Positions 54,801-63,570 of a stretch of 64,000 bases of DNA are shown one piece after another (position 1 is the first letter of the stretch; every line of letters begins with the position of its first letter). The stretch comes from Ekhidna lutea (GTDB lineage: Bacteria; Bacteroidota; Bacteroidia; Cytophagales; Cyclobacteriaceae). The notes beneath the pieces were generated by a model. That model saw nothing but the letters and a program-made list of their open reading frames with translations, was not told the DNA's origin and made no database searches. The stretch lies in the NCBI RefSeq assembly GCF_900188325.1, contig NZ_FZPD01000005.1, forward strand, positions 62,001 to 126,000. Direction: 5' to 3'. The position numbers and the translations under genes were made by a program.

Positions 54801-57496
54801 ATGGGAATGGAATTGCGGATGACCTTACAGACTCAGATGGTGATGGAATTGTTGACTTGTTTGATGGTACTCCACTTGCTTTACCGGACACGGATGGGGA
54901 TGGACTCGCAAACGTGTTTGATGCTGATGCAGATGGAGACGGAGTAGTTGATGCAATTGAAAATGGCCAGGCAGATGCAGATGGAAATGGTCGTTTAGAT
55001 GGATTTACAGATACAGACGGAGATGGATTTGATGATCGTTACAATCCGGATTCAGGAGGCTCTGCTATTACGATTGCTGACACGGATGGAGATGGATTTG
55101 ATGATTACCTGGAGGCCGATAGTGACAATGATGGAATCAGTGATAATATAGAAGCCCAAACCACAGCGGGTTTCACGGCCCCAGCAGGAGCTGATGCAGA
55201 TAGAGATGGAATCGATGATAATTACGATTCAGATTCGGCAGGAACGCCTATTTCTGAGGTAGATACCGATGGTGATGGCACGCCGGACTTTCAAGATACA
55301 GACAGTGATGGAGATTCGGTTCTGGATGTCATAGAAGGAAGTGATGCTAATAGCGATGGAATTGCTGATTGGGACGGTAATTCAGATGATGTTTTTGATC
55401 CGGGTGAGGGTAATGTTGATACAGATAATGATGGTATACTTGATGCATTCGATCCGGACAATGGTGGATCAGCACCAGGATTACAAAATACTGACTCAGC
55501 AGATGAAGCGGATTATCGGGATGCTGATGATGACAATGACACTATAAACACAATTGATGAGACTAATGATGCTGATACCAACGGTACAGATGATTACCTG
55601 GAAACTGACACACCAGTAGCAGGCGATACTGACGGTGACGGAGTAGCTGATGGAGCCGATGAGGATGATGATAATGACGGTATCCCGGATGTGACAGAAG
55701 GAACGGGTGATACAGATGGTGATGGGATTACTGATGATTTAGACCTGGATTCTGATAATGATGGAATCCCGGATGCTATAGAAGCCAATGGGGGCACACT
55801 TCCTCCAAATATGACTCCAGAAGGGCGTTTTATCATTTCATATGCTGTCGCAAATGATGGGGATAATGACGGACTAATCGATGATGTGGACGGAACACCA
55901 TTGTCAGATCCTGATTTTGACTCTGACGGACTTGAGGATCGGATAGATAAAGATGCAGATAACGATGGAATTCCTGACATTATTGAGGCTGGCGGGGCAG
56001 ATAGTGATGGCGATGGAGAAGTAGACGATGCGGCAGATGTCGATGGGGATGGACTCGCAGATATTGTGGATTACTCCGAAAACCCGGGTGACCATTTAAT
56101 ACCAGGTGATAAGGATGGAGATGGCAATGAAAACTACATTGATTTAGATAGTGATGGTGATACCATATATGATTTAGTAGAAGAACAACGTGCTCCATCA
56201 GACATAGATACGGATGATAATGGCATTGTTGACGGAGCAACCGATGCTGACAATGACGGAGTACTTGACTCAGTAGATCCAGATGAAGGTGGATTTGCAA
56301 GCTTACCGGATGATTTTGATGGCGATGGACTAGCAGATTACCTGGATTTAGATAGTGATGGCGATGGACTGCCTGATGCGACCGAAGGAACAGTAGATAC
56401 GGACGGTGATGGGTATGAAAATTACATTGATATCGATAGCGATGGGGATGGAATCACAGATAATAGAGAAGGACAGGCATCATCTGCATATAGAGCGCCC
56501 AACCTTCTGGATGATGACAATGATGGTCTGGATAATAGATACGATACGGATAATGGAGGAACAGTAATAACCATTGTCAATACCGATTCTAACGGATCAC
56601 CTGACTACCTGGATACTGATTCAGACGATGACGGAATACCGGATAGTATAGAAGGACATGATGCTGATCAGGATGGAGTTGCAGATCGCACAGCTATTGG
56701 ATCAGATCTGGATCAGGATGGTTTGGATGATTCTTTTGATACTGTCACTTCAGGAAACTCAGGAAATTCCACCGGATCAAATGCAGCAGTTATAAACACC
56801 GATGGAGGGGACCAAAGAAACTGGCAGGATACCGATGATGATAATGATGGTGCACTCACCAGCGCAGAAGATGATAATTCCAATGGAGACTGGTCTGATG
56901 ATTTTACCCAAGGGCAGAGCACAAACACCATTCCTGACTACCTGTACAATGAATCGACCAATCCATTACCAGTTGAGTTGCTTTATTTTAATTCAACATT
57001 AAATAACAGCAGTGTTGTGGTGAGTTGGGCTACTGCTTCAGAAACCAACAATGATCATTTTAGTCTCCACCGATCATTCGATGGAAAGTCCTGGGAGCAG
57101 GTTGTTGTTAAAAATGGTGCAGGCGATAGCAATGAACTGATCGAATATGAATGGGTAGATAGTAATTATACTGCCGGTATCCGTTTCTATCAATTGAAGC
57201 AAACAGATTTTGATGGACATTCCGAAACGTTTGAGATCATAGATATCGAAGTGCCTTTTACGAATTTGACTGTAACCATATACCCAAATCCCGCTGAAGA
57301 TTATTTAATAATTGAAAACAGCGCTAAAGGAACTGTGAAATATCGCTTGGTTGATCTAAAGGGCAAAGTGATTATAGCTGATCAATATGATTTTCAGACA
57401 AGAATTGACATCACGAAATTAACGTCAGGACTTTACCTGCTTTACCTGGATAGTGTTGAACAAAGTACTGTTCAAAAGATTGTCATTAAAAGGTGA
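48890..57496 (+). CDS. Giant T9SS-secreted thrombospondin type 3 repeat protein (2868 aa)
   Basis: This 2868-residue, very acidic secreted protein has a signal peptide, then a propeller-like N-terminal region (about 20-275), an SdrD-B/Cna-B-like domain (about 276-385, GTLFDDQNLNGIRDGEPGL), and a vast array of Ca2+-binding thrombospondin type 3 repeats (about 388-2680) of the DSDNDGIPD / DTDGDGxxD type. Two beta-sandwich-like inserts interrupt it, at about 684-872 and 922-1066, each bounded by cysteines. A recurrent submodule EANGGTLPxNM appears about five times. The end is a LPVELLYF module (about 2692) and a T9SS type A sorting domain (about 2795-2868, IYPNPAEDYLIIEN). Calcium would rigidify it; a stalk or adhesin role is inferred. 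Confidence 0.9.
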   Translation: MKRFLCSLLILLCTYVYAGDPNIFYYVNDEDNTLWQLNVSTGVSSEIGTISVGGIEAIAFWPIPNNNILYAANGDDLGTLDTSDGTYTLISEIDGGGTLNGALGAIGITDVDGLSFDPFTGVLWASERRGTNGDYDVIFQIDETTGQYVPDAFGPNIDYIVIDGDGIYDDVDDIAISPTTGLMFAVSNNGAVDQLININKWTGAITVIGNLTFQDVEGMAFANNGNLYGSLGAGNNPNFYEIDPSDASMTSGVDLGDNGGNPDTEALSALVADANTVSGTLFDDQNLNGIRDGEPGLANVTINLYLDNNSNGSLDGGDNLLQRVTTNSLGQFSIYIATTAELLITVDESTLPSNYTLTTTNLQTATFADNVNFSETNSGNNFGAGASTDTDGDGIMDFTEGTGDSDGDGVLDRNDLDSDNDGILDADEGTEDLDYDGVPKYLDLDSDNDGITDAIEANGGAEPTNYSSSSATITGSVGTNGIPDAAETSADSGVSILAVGDQDTDGIEDYWDPDSDNDGILDVIEAGGTDANGDGILDSFSDANGDGISDALLSSPLTILNTDQAYESANALTELPNYLDLDSDNDGIDDTNEGYSTSQTDRPGLITDGDDDGIIDFWDISLGGTPITPNDHDSDGTPDYYDTDSDNDSILDLIEANDADNDGTEDDAVTGNDDNGNGIDNVFDNDCSSVSYLNEVSSDYGEEVVATGVMDIGSSDLELMYDDPDEQLVGIKFSNLPIPNGADILSAYIQFEVDENTHTGTVIVDIFGELVDDASNYTGTNNDISNRTPTSASEAWTINTTWDTNGERGVNQRSPDLSLVIEEIIGQGTWTSGNDLSFILQRNAGDASNNNRTVENDPILVVVYEGGLSYGCGTSVALQDTDSDLLPDFRDNDDDNDGILTSVEPTDSEPNGTPNYLETNTTCSATGPLISGNADAVVSTFNEDAGEPGSNALGAADGTGARMGDESDAILVLDMTDEVRFGEDVTVRLRSSGAGSADIRVQFSNDNVSYGSAIDLNFNNGGTYTDYAFTVNVSPGARYIKLTEILDSEQTLRIDAVSYSFNDCATDTDLDGVLDASDADSDNDGIPDATEGTGDTDGDGVTDDLDLDSDNDGIPDAVEANGGTLPANMTADGQFNIPYAQANDSDDDGLVDDIDDTGGTYTSGTPLTNPDTDGDGLDDRIDVDADGDGIPDVVEAGGVDVDGDGRADSSTDTDNDGLIDTFDSSEDGTALAITSSDADSFPDYLDIDSDNDGITDHREGQNSASYTASANVDTDGDGLDNNYDTDNAGIASGTFDIDSDGTPDYLDTDSDNDGITDLIEGNDADADGVADAVVSGTDTDNDGLDDNFDNVAGPAAGNEAGSNVARQNTDGDSQADHRDADDDADGILTTNEDFNGNADFSDDFTQGGSPVPDYIYLGDTDGDGTNNDLDLDKDNDGITDINEGGGTDPNADADSDGIPNYADSDIAGFIDGNGDGINDNFDNDQDGVPNHFDLDSDNDGVPDAVEANGGVLPTDMDADGSYPPGIVFANDTDNDGLHDTYDPDFATELANADSDGDGIPNSSDLDSDNDGLPDALENGGGTLPVNMTANGQFSAAYVAANDTDNDGIADDVDPDNSGTAITPRSTDNDGLIDAFDRDSDNDGLTDTIEANGTDADGDGALDSFTDTNANGLNDAVDVNASGTALSLVYTDFGGSPDHLDIDSDNDGIVDNIEGQPTIGYNAPQDLDTDGDGIDDQYDANNGGTAITLQDTDGDGTYDYRDLDSDGDGVYDVIEGSDANQDGAQDFNGFGDSDGDGLTNPFDNVSGPASGNATGSQAGLQNSDSDAILDWRDNDDDGDGIPTANEDNNANGNWSDDFTQGGSSPDYLHVDTDFDGDGVLDSNDPDADNDGVPDIDEGFGEDPSADADSDGVPNYLDPDFVHGTLGVFVDSNGDGINDIFDTDLDGIPNQKDRDSDNDGMSDLIEAGGTDVDGNGIADDLTDSDGDGIVDLFDGTPLALPDTDGDGLANVFDADADGDGVVDAIENGQADADGNGRLDGFTDTDGDGFDDRYNPDSGGSAITIADTDGDGFDDYLEADSDNDGISDNIEAQTTAGFTAPAGADADRDGIDDNYDSDSAGTPISEVDTDGDGTPDFQDTDSDGDSVLDVIEGSDANSDGIADWDGNSDDVFDPGEGNVDTDNDGILDAFDPDNGGSAPGLQNTDSADEADYRDADDDNDTINTIDETNDADTNGTDDYLETDTPVAGDTDGDGVADGADEDDDNDGIPDVTEGTGDTDGDGITDDLDLDSDNDGIPDAIEANGGTLPPNMTPEGRFIISYAVANDGDNDGLIDDVDGTPLSDPDFDSDGLEDRIDKDADNDGIPDIIEAGGADSDGDGEVDDAADVDGDGLADIVDYSENPGDHLIPGDKDGDGNENYIDLDSDGDTIYDLVEEQRAPSDIDTDDNGIVDGATDADNDGVLDSVDPDEGGFASLPDDFDGDGLADYLDLDSDGDGLPDATEGTVDTDGDGYENYIDIDSDGDGITDNREGQASSAYRAPNLLDDDNDGLDNRYDTDNGGTVITIVNTDSNGSPDYLDTDSDDDGIPDSIEGHDADQDGVADRTAIGSDLDQDGLDDSFDTVTSGNSGNSTGSNAAVINTDGGDQRNWQDTDDDNDGALTSAEDDNSNGDWSDDFTQGQSTNTIPDYLYNESTNPLPVELLYFNSTLNNSSVVVSWATASETNNDHFSLHRSFDGKSWEQVVVKNGAGDSNELIEYEWVDSNYTAGIRFYQLKQTDFDGHSETFEIIDIEVPFTNLTVTIYPNPAEDYLIIENSAKGTVKYRLVDLKGKVIIADQYDFQTRIDITKLTSGLYLLYLDSVEQSTVQKIVIKR

Positions 57497-57498
57497 GT

Positions 57499-58197
57499 TC
57501 AAAACTTATTAATCAAATTCACAGCGCAGCAGGCCACAAAGCCTGCTGTTTCTGTTCGAAGGGTATTTTCCCCTAGTGATGTGGCTTGAAATCCTGCTTT
57601 TTTCGCTTGCTCAATTTCATTTAGACTGAAATCTCCTTCAGGACCAATTAGAATGGTTGTTGATTTCTTTGGAATCAGAATGTCTTGGATATATTTATAA
57701 CTATGATCCACATGTGCAATCAGCTTCAAATTGTTATTTTCAGCATCAATCAATTGATCAAATGGAGTGAGATCGTTTAGTTTCAAAAGGAACGGATTGC
57801 CTGATTGCTTCATTGCACTAATCGCTTTCTTCTCCAATCGGTCTATTCGTAGTTTCTTTCGTTCACTATTCTGCGTCTGAATAAATGTCACTTCATCGAC
57901 TCCAGTTTCTGACAGTTTTTCAACGAGCCATTCCATTCGATCCATATTTTTGGTGGGAGCTATCGCCAAATGAATGCTAAATGGCTTCTTTGTGCTTGTT
58001 TCAGACCTGATTATTTCAAATTCGCAGGCTTTTTTGTGAATTTGAGTCAAAACAGCAACGTGTTTATTCCCTTTTCCATCAAAAACCTGTATTTCATCTC
58101 CTTTTTTATGTCGTAAAACCAAAGCGCAATGCTTTGATTCTTCTTCTGATAGCGCATTTGGACCCTCGATTATGTCATTTTTGTAAAAAATGGTCAT
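57499..58197 (-). CDS. rsmE: 16S rRNA (uracil(1498)-N3)-methyltransferase
   Basis: RsmE methylates N3 of U1498 in 16S rRNA using S-adenosylmethionine. The 232-residue protein has the N-terminal PUA-like part (HCALVLRHKKGDEIQVFDGKGN) and a SPOUT trefoil-knot domain whose SAM-binding loops are visible: TTILIGPEGDFSLNEIEQA and SLGENTLRTETAGFVACCAVN. Length is normal. It is convergent with the giant gene, 2 bp from its stop, and divergent from the glutamine synthetase gene. Confidence 0.95.
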   Translation of the reverse strand: MTIFYKNDIIEGPNALSEEESKHCALVLRHKKGDEIQVFDGKGNKHVAVLTQIHKKACEFEIIRSETSTKKPFSIHLAIAPTKNMDRMEWLVEKLSETGVDEVTFIQTQNSERKKLRIDRLEKKAISAMKQSGNPFLLKLNDLTPFDQLIDAENNNLKLIAHVDHSYKYIQDILIPKKSTTILIGPEGDFSLNEIEQAKKAGFQATSLGENTLRTETAGFVACCAVNLINKF

Positions 58198-58297
58198 TTG
58201 TAGATCTATTTTTATTTAAATAGCATTAAAATTTTGCAAATTGGATGTTTTTTGGATTAAAAATCACCCAGCTACACACGTTTTTGCATAAAATAGC

Positions 58298-58305
58298 TAA
58301 TTTTG
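58298..58305 (+). promoter_or_regulatory. Bacteroidota -7 promoter box (TAATTTTG) of the glutamine synthetase gene
   Basis: TAATTTTG matches TAnnTTTG exactly and ends 31 bp before the ATG at 58337. A TTTTTG lies 11 bp upstream, closer than the usual -33 spacing, so only the -7 element is convincing. Confidence 0.45.
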
Positions 58306-58336
58306 TCATGTAAAAGTATTCCGAAAACTATAAACC

Positions 58337-60499
58337 ATGGCACAACTAAGACACCAAGCGCTTAATTTAGTTCAAACACGAGAGAAGGTAGAGGTACAGG
58401 CTCCTTCCAAACGCATCTCCGAGTATTTTGGAGAAATGGCCTTCACCAAGGCTCAGATGCAGACCACTCTGTCACCTGAAGTATACAAACGAGTTACCGA
58501 CAGCATTAAAAATCGCAAGAAAGTCGATATCGAAACGGCAGATGCGGTTGCAGCAGCGGTAAAGAACTGGGCGCTTGAGCGAGGGGTTACGCACTACACC
58601 CACTGGTTTCAGCCATTGACAGGTGCTACAGCTGAGAAGCACGATTCATTCTTTGATCCGAGCAAAGGGATTGAAAACTTCCGTGCAGAAGCATTGGTTC
58701 AGCAAGAGCCGGATGCTTCATCCTTTCCGAATGGTGGAATTCGAAGCACGTTCGAGGCAAGAGGCTACACAGCATGGGATCCTTCCTCTCCAATCTTTAT
58801 TTATGGAAAAACGCTATGTATCCCTACCATTTTTGTAGCCTATACGGGTGAAGCGCTCGATCATAAAGCGCCATTGTTGAAGGCATTGGAAGCGGTGGAT
58901 AAAGCAGCAGTCAAGGTTTGTAGACTATTTGATAGGAATGTGTCTAAAGTAAATGCTTCGCTAGGGTGGGAGCAGGAATACTTTGTGGTAGATAAGGCAT
59001 TATATAATGCAAGACCTGATTTGGTTATGGGGGGTAGAACCCTGTACGGACATAACCCGGCAAGAGGCCAGCAGCTTGATGATCACTATTTTGGTTCTAT
59101 TCCTTCGCGTATCTATGATTTCATGAAAGACTATGAAATTGAGTCGCATAAGTTAGGTATACCCTTGATGACTCGTCACAATGAAGTAGCTCCGGCACAG
59201 TATGAAGCTGCACCAATGTACGGGCCGGTAAATGAAGCAACCGATCAAAATCAGCTACTCAAAGATGTGATGGAGAAGGTAGCCAACAAGCATAACTTGC
59301 GCGTGCTATTCCATGAAAAGCCATTCGCTGAACTCAACGGTAGCGGTAAACACAACAACTGGTCTTTAGTTACTGATACAGGCGTCAATCTATTTCAACC
59401 AAGTTCCAGCGCAAAGGATAATTTACTGTTCCTTACGTTCTTCGTTACGACAATCAAAGCAGTTCATGAATATGCTGATCTAATTCGATCAAGTATTGCA
59501 TCGGCTGGAAATGACTTCCGATTGGGTGCAAATGAAGCACCTCCGGCTATTATTTCGGTTTTCATCGGATCTACGCTTACCAAAGTGTTGGATAAGCTCG
59601 AAAAGTCTGGTGATATCATGGTAGAGAAAGGGGAGAACTTATACATGAAGCTGGGAATCGATCAGATTCCTCCAATTATTCTGGATAACACGGATAGAAA
59701 CAGAACATCCCCATTTGCATTCACTGGTAATAAATTTGAATTCAGAGCAGTTGGATCTGATGCGAATGTTTCTGACCCAATGATGGTACTTAACACAATC
59801 ATGGCTGATCAGCTTGCAGATTTCTATAAGAAGGTAAACAAGAAAATAGATGGAGGACGAGAAAAGCGACTCGCAATCATCGACATTCTGAGAGATTATA
59901 TCAAAGAGTCTAAGCCAATTAGGTTTGAGGGAGATGGCTACTCAGATGATTGGGTAAAGGAAGCCGCGAAACGAAAACTTTCGAACGAAAGAGAGACACC
60001 AAGAGCGCTGGATTTTTCAGTCACCGACAAGGTTGTTAAGCTTTATGAAAAGCATAAAGTGATGACCAAGGTAGAGATTGAGGCTCGCCATGAGATCCGT
60101 TTGGAAAATTATATCATGAAAGTGCAGATTGAGTCCAGGATGATGGGAGATATTGCCAGTAACATGATCATCCCAACTGCGACTAAATATCAATCTCAAT
60201 TGATAGAAAATGCAAAAGGGCTAAATGAACTTGGGCTTGACGCAACAGAAATCAAGAAGACAATTGAGCAGGTATCTACCCATATCAATAATGTGAGGAG
60301 GTTATCTCACGAAATGACGGAGGAGCGAAAGCGAATCAACAAAATAGAAGATATCAGAGAAAGAGCCATTGAGTACTGTGACAGTGTGAAAGGGAAATAC
60401 TTTGAGCCGCTAAGATACGCGGTGGACAAACTGGAGTTGCTGGTGGATGATGAAGATTGGCCACTTCCTAAGTACAGAGAATTGTTATTTTTAAGGTAA
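58337..60499 (+). CDS. glnN: Glutamine synthetase type III
   Basis: This 720-residue ATP-dependent glutamine synthetase is of the large type III class common in Bacteroidota; it makes glutamine from glutamate and ammonia in the cytoplasm. Type III hallmarks are the N-terminal region (RISEYFGEMAFTKAQM, about residues 26-41), THWFQPLTGATAEKHDSF, the catalytic segments GWEQEYFVVD and NGSGKHNNWSL, RLGANEAPPAI, and a long C-terminal helical domain. Length is within the type III range and much longer than type I (about 470). It appears monocistronic, with a -7 promoter box upstream and a strong terminator behind it. Confidence 0.96.
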   Translation: MAQLRHQALNLVQTREKVEVQAPSKRISEYFGEMAFTKAQMQTTLSPEVYKRVTDSIKNRKKVDIETADAVAAAVKNWALERGVTHYTHWFQPLTGATAEKHDSFFDPSKGIENFRAEALVQQEPDASSFPNGGIRSTFEARGYTAWDPSSPIFIYGKTLCIPTIFVAYTGEALDHKAPLLKALEAVDKAAVKVCRLFDRNVSKVNASLGWEQEYFVVDKALYNARPDLVMGGRTLYGHNPARGQQLDDHYFGSIPSRIYDFMKDYEIESHKLGIPLMTRHNEVAPAQYEAAPMYGPVNEATDQNQLLKDVMEKVANKHNLRVLFHEKPFAELNGSGKHNNWSLVTDTGVNLFQPSSSAKDNLLFLTFFVTTIKAVHEYADLIRSSIASAGNDFRLGANEAPPAIISVFIGSTLTKVLDKLEKSGDIMVEKGENLYMKLGIDQIPPIILDNTDRNRTSPFAFTGNKFEFRAVGSDANVSDPMMVLNTIMADQLADFYKKVNKKIDGGREKRLAIIDILRDYIKESKPIRFEGDGYSDDWVKEAAKRKLSNERETPRALDFSVTDKVVKLYEKHKVMTKVEIEARHEIRLENYIMKVQIESRMMGDIASNMIIPTATKYQSQLIENAKGLNELGLDATEIKKTIEQVSTHINNVRRLSHEMTEERKRINKIEDIRERAIEYCDSVKGKYFEPLRYAVDKLELLVDDEDWPLPKYRELLFLR

Positions 60500-60516
60500 T
60501 TGATAAAGTTGTAATT

Positions 60517-60547
60517 AAGCCCCTGTTGATATCAACAGGGGCTTTTT
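60517..60547. terminator. Perfect palindromic terminator between convergent genes
   Basis: AAGCCCCTGTTGAT is directly followed by its exact reverse complement and then T residues. It lies 17 bp after the glutamine synthetase stop and 2 bp from the stop of the convergent permease gene, so it may serve both. Confidence 0.9.
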
Positions 60548-60549
60548 AT

Positions 60550-62931
60550 TTACTCGTATTTTAAATTGTCAGCAGGGTTAACGGAGGCTGCCTTGTATGC
60601 CTGAAAGCCTGTTGTAAGCATCACAAATGCTGTAACAATTAATAGTACAACTACAAAAATCACCAGATTAATTTCGGTGTGATATTCAAAATCCCCTAGC
60701 CAATTATTCATGATTTTATACCCAATAATGAACGCAGGTAGTGCACCCACCAAAACCAACCAGATAAAGTCTTTAACTAATAGAAGAACGAGACCTTTCA
60801 CATCTGCACCAAGCACTTTTCTAACACTAATTTCCTTGGTTCGCTGTTCAGCAGTAAAGGAAGCCAGACCCAACAATCCAAGACCGGAAATGATGATCAT
60901 CATCAACGCAAATCCAAGGAACAGCTGACCCCTTAGTTGATCGCTTTCATAATCACGCATGAAATTTTGATCCAGAAATTGGTATTCGAATGGTGCGTTC
61001 GGAAATAACTCTTCCCAGGATGCCTGAATATGATCAATGCCCTCTTCCAGATCACCGGAAATTTTCACCATCGCCTGTCTGTTGTTAAGGTTCGGATAAA
61101 TCATAAAAGACTCTATAGGATTATACATTGATTGATGATGAAAATCCTTGATTACTCCTATTACTTTATGAAATACCGTACTATCCCGATCAAACTGGAA
61201 TCGCTTTCCAATCGGATCATCCCAATCGAATCGTGCTACCATCGCCTCGTTCACCAGTACTGCTGTAGCTGTATCACTCAGATGATCTCTTGAAAAGTTC
61301 CTGCCTTTTACCAACTCAATGTCTAGTACCTCAACATAGTCATAGTCTACACCAAACCAATCCACTCCATATTCTTCCATTACACCTTCTTTGGTTTCAA
61401 CCTGCATTACATTTTTGCCAAAACCATTACCCGGAACAGTGGTAGATGTTGAGGCATTTTCAATATTGGGATTAGCTAAAAGCTTGGTTCTTAAAGTTTC
61501 CCACCGTTCGCTGGTAGCTCGGTTTAGGCTAAAATTAATCACCTGGTCTTTGTTGAAACCAAGGTCAGCATTTCGTACATATTGCATTTGCTGATAGATC
61601 ACAAGTGTGCCAATTAGCATAAAAATGGAAACGGCGAATTGTATACCTACAAGCACTCTTCGCAACCATACATTCCCGGTTCTTTTGCTTCCAGCGCCCC
61701 CTTTGATTGCTTTAATAGGACTGAACCCTGAGAGGTAGAATGCAGGGTAGGAGCCACTCACCAATCCTGTGAAAATCAAAATACCTACCAAAGTCATGAT
61801 GATTTCTTTGGAAGTAAGATCACTCAACATCAGCGAGGTGCCAAGCTGATCATTTATCAAAGGCACAGCCACCAGCAACACTAAAATGCTTATTGCCATA
61901 GAAACCAAAGCAATAAGCACAGACTCCATAATGAACTGACGAATTAGCGATGTGCGTACCGCACCCATCACTTTCCTGATCCCCACTTCCAACGATCTTC
62001 TCATTGACCGGGCTGTAGCCAGGTTCATGTAGTTGATACAAGCAATCAGAACAAGGAAGATGGCCACCGCAAGAAATATGTAGATATAGTCAATGTTTCC
62101 GAGAGCAGATGGTTCATTCTGAAAATCAGAGTAGAGGTGAATGTCAAGGATATTGATCATTTCATATTTGACCTTGATATCAAACTGATCAAATATGGTA
62201 GCGACATACTTCGGTATGATTTCATCATTGAGTCGCTTTTCCACATATGCAGGATCTACACCTTCGTTTAATACGACATAGGTATATAAGCCAAAGCCTC
62301 CCCAGCTTTGGGAATTCGCATAGCGCTCGTTTGTACTAAATGACGCCATGGCATCTGGTCGGATATGAGAAGTGACCGGAATATCTTCGTAGACTCCCGT
62401 TACTTTGTAGGAAAATCGCTCAGTCTCCAGCAATTTTCCCATCGGGTTTTCTCCTTTAAAGACTTTATCTGCCAGTGTTTTGCTAATTGCTACACTGTTG
62501 GGAGCATCGAGGGCTGTGACAGGATCGCCTTGTAAGAAGTTCACAGCAAAAACTTCAAATACAGTAGAGTCCACCAGGTACCAGTTTTCTGCCTCATAAT
62601 TACGATCATCATACCGGAATCGTGAATTGCCGCCACCCGCAAACCGTGTGAATTGTTTGATTTCCTGAAATTCTTCATTGACAGTTTTTCCGAGAGGTGG
62701 CTGGCTTACCGCCCACCGGAAGGCATTGTCAGGCTCAGTGATATCTGCAGAGATGCGGTAAATATTTTCAGCATTCGGATGATGTTTATCAAAGCTGGTT
62801 TCCTGATTGAGGTATAAAACGATAAGCAATGCGGAGGCAATGCCAATAGTTAATCCCAAAATGTTAAGAAGGGCATAGCCAGGTTGGCGTTTGAGGTGAC
62901 GTATGGCCACCAGAAAGTAATTCTTTAGCAT
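60550..62931 (-). CDS. FtsX/MacB-type ABC transporter permease
   Basis: This 793-residue permease has the double-module layout of Bacteroidota MacB_PCD/FtsX proteins. It has an N-terminal helix ([24 protein letters not shown]), a large periplasmic domain (about 45-270), three helices with [22 protein letters not shown] between them, a second periplasmic domain (about 430-660), and a final set with [26 protein letters not shown]. The duplicated E-I-x-V/I-R-K-V-x-G-A motif is diagnostic. No ATPase gene is adjacent, so its partner is elsewhere. Export of a lipid, peptide or drug, or mechanotransmission, is possible. Confidence 0.92.
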   Translation of the reverse strand: MLKNYFLVAIRHLKRQPGYALLNILGLTIGIASALLIVLYLNQETSFDKHHPNAENIYRISADITEPDNAFRWAVSQPPLGKTVNEEFQEIKQFTRFAGGGNSRFRYDDRNYEAENWYLVDSTVFEVFAVNFLQGDPVTALDAPNSVAISKTLADKVFKGENPMGKLLETERFSYKVTGVYEDIPVTSHIRPDAMASFSTNERYANSQSWGGFGLYTYVVLNEGVDPAYVEKRLNDEIIPKYVATIFDQFDIKVKYEMINILDIHLYSDFQNEPSALGNIDYIYIFLAVAIFLVLIACINYMNLATARSMRRSLEVGIRKVMGAVRTSLIRQFIMESVLIALVSMAISILVLLVAVPLINDQLGTSLMLSDLTSKEIIMTLVGILIFTGLVSGSYPAFYLSGFSPIKAIKGGAGSKRTGNVWLRRVLVGIQFAVSIFMLIGTLVIYQQMQYVRNADLGFNKDQVINFSLNRATSERWETLRTKLLANPNIENASTSTTVPGNGFGKNVMQVETKEGVMEEYGVDWFGVDYDYVEVLDIELVKGRNFSRDHLSDTATAVLVNEAMVARFDWDDPIGKRFQFDRDSTVFHKVIGVIKDFHHQSMYNPIESFMIYPNLNNRQAMVKISGDLEEGIDHIQASWEELFPNAPFEYQFLDQNFMRDYESDQLRGQLFLGFALMMIIISGLGLLGLASFTAEQRTKEISVRKVLGADVKGLVLLLVKDFIWLVLVGALPAFIIGYKIMNNWLGDFEYHTEINLVIFVVVLLIVTAFVMLTTGFQAYKAASVNPADNLKYE

Positions 62932-63022
62932 GAGTTTGAGTTTTGTGACGTATCTAAGATACTCGGCTCAATGCCAATAGTTTCAGCCATTCATCATAAT
63001 TATGATTTTTTAACAGATGAAC

Positions 63023-63030
63023 TACCTTTG
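63023..63030 (+). promoter_or_regulatory. Bacteroidota -7 promoter box (TACCTTTG) of the cyclophilin gene
   Basis: TACCTTTG matches TAnnTTTG exactly and ends 9 bp before the ATG at 63040, implying a very short leader. Its position inside the longer upstream frame supports the downstream start. Confidence 0.5.
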
Positions 63031-63039
63031 TCTATAGAT

Positions 63040-63474
63040 ATGAAAACAGCAGAAATACACACGAAAAGGGGAGTGATGAAAGTCGAATTCTTTGAGAAAG
63101 ATGCTCCTAACACAGTGAAAAATTTTATTGATCTCGCAAATGATGGTTACTACGACGGGCTAACCTTCCATCGCGTGATCCCTAACTTCGTTATTCAGGG
63201 AGGCTGTCCCAAAGGAGACGGGACCGGTGGGCCCGGCTACCAGATCGATTGCGAGCTGGATGGTGGGAATCAGTACCATGATAAAGGAGTTTTATCAATG
63301 GCGCATGCTGGAAGAAATACCGGTGGATCACAGTTCTTCATTTGCCACAATCGTGATAATGTAGCTCACCTGGATAGAAACCACACCGTATTCGGGAAAG
63401 TGGTGGAAGGCCTGGATGTGATCGACCAGATCAAAGAAGACGATGTGATGGAAAAAGTGGTTGTTTCAGGATAA
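63040..63474 (+). CDS. Cyclophilin-type peptidyl-prolyl cis-trans isomerase
   Basis: This 144-residue cyclophilin catalyses proline isomerisation during protein folding. The hallmark segments are present: [22 protein letters not shown] (active-site Arg, Phe and Gln region), [17 protein letters not shown] (with the QFFI motif) and [13 protein letters not shown]. It has no signal peptide, so it should be cytoplasmic and PpiB-like. ATG 63040 gives the family start; an in-frame ATG at 62971 would add 23 residues and lies upstream of the -7 box. A terminator follows 22 bp after the stop. Confidence 0.93.
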   Translation: MKTAEIHTKRGVMKVEFFEKDAPNTVKNFIDLANDGYYDGLTFHRVIPNFVIQGGCPKGDGTGGPGYQIDCELDGGNQYHDKGVLSMAHAGRNTGGSQFFICHNRDNVAHLDRNHTVFGKVVEGLDVIDQIKEDDVMEKVVVSG

Positions 63475-63496
63475 AATTAAATTGAACAAATGGAGA

Positions 63497-63522
63497 GGCT
63501 TACAGAAATGTGAGCCTTTTTT
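63497..63522 (+). terminator. Intrinsic terminator after the cyclophilin gene
   Basis: GGCTTACA, loop GAAA and TGTGAGCC form an 8-bp stem with one U-G pair, followed by six T residues. Confidence 0.88.
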
Positions 63523-63570
63523 GTTTCACTCCAATCCGTTTAACTTCATTGTATTAAAATGTTTAAGACT

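Noticed and set aside
50262-56931. Many minus-strand open frames in the thrombospondin repeat region
   Set aside because: Repetitive Asp/Gly/Asn codons (GAT, GGA, AAT) leave few stops on the opposite strand; the predicted peptides are low complexity and lack starts, signals or motifs.
62971-63039. Upstream ATG for the cyclophilin
   Set aside because: It lies before the -7 box at 63023-63030 and adds residues unlike the family.
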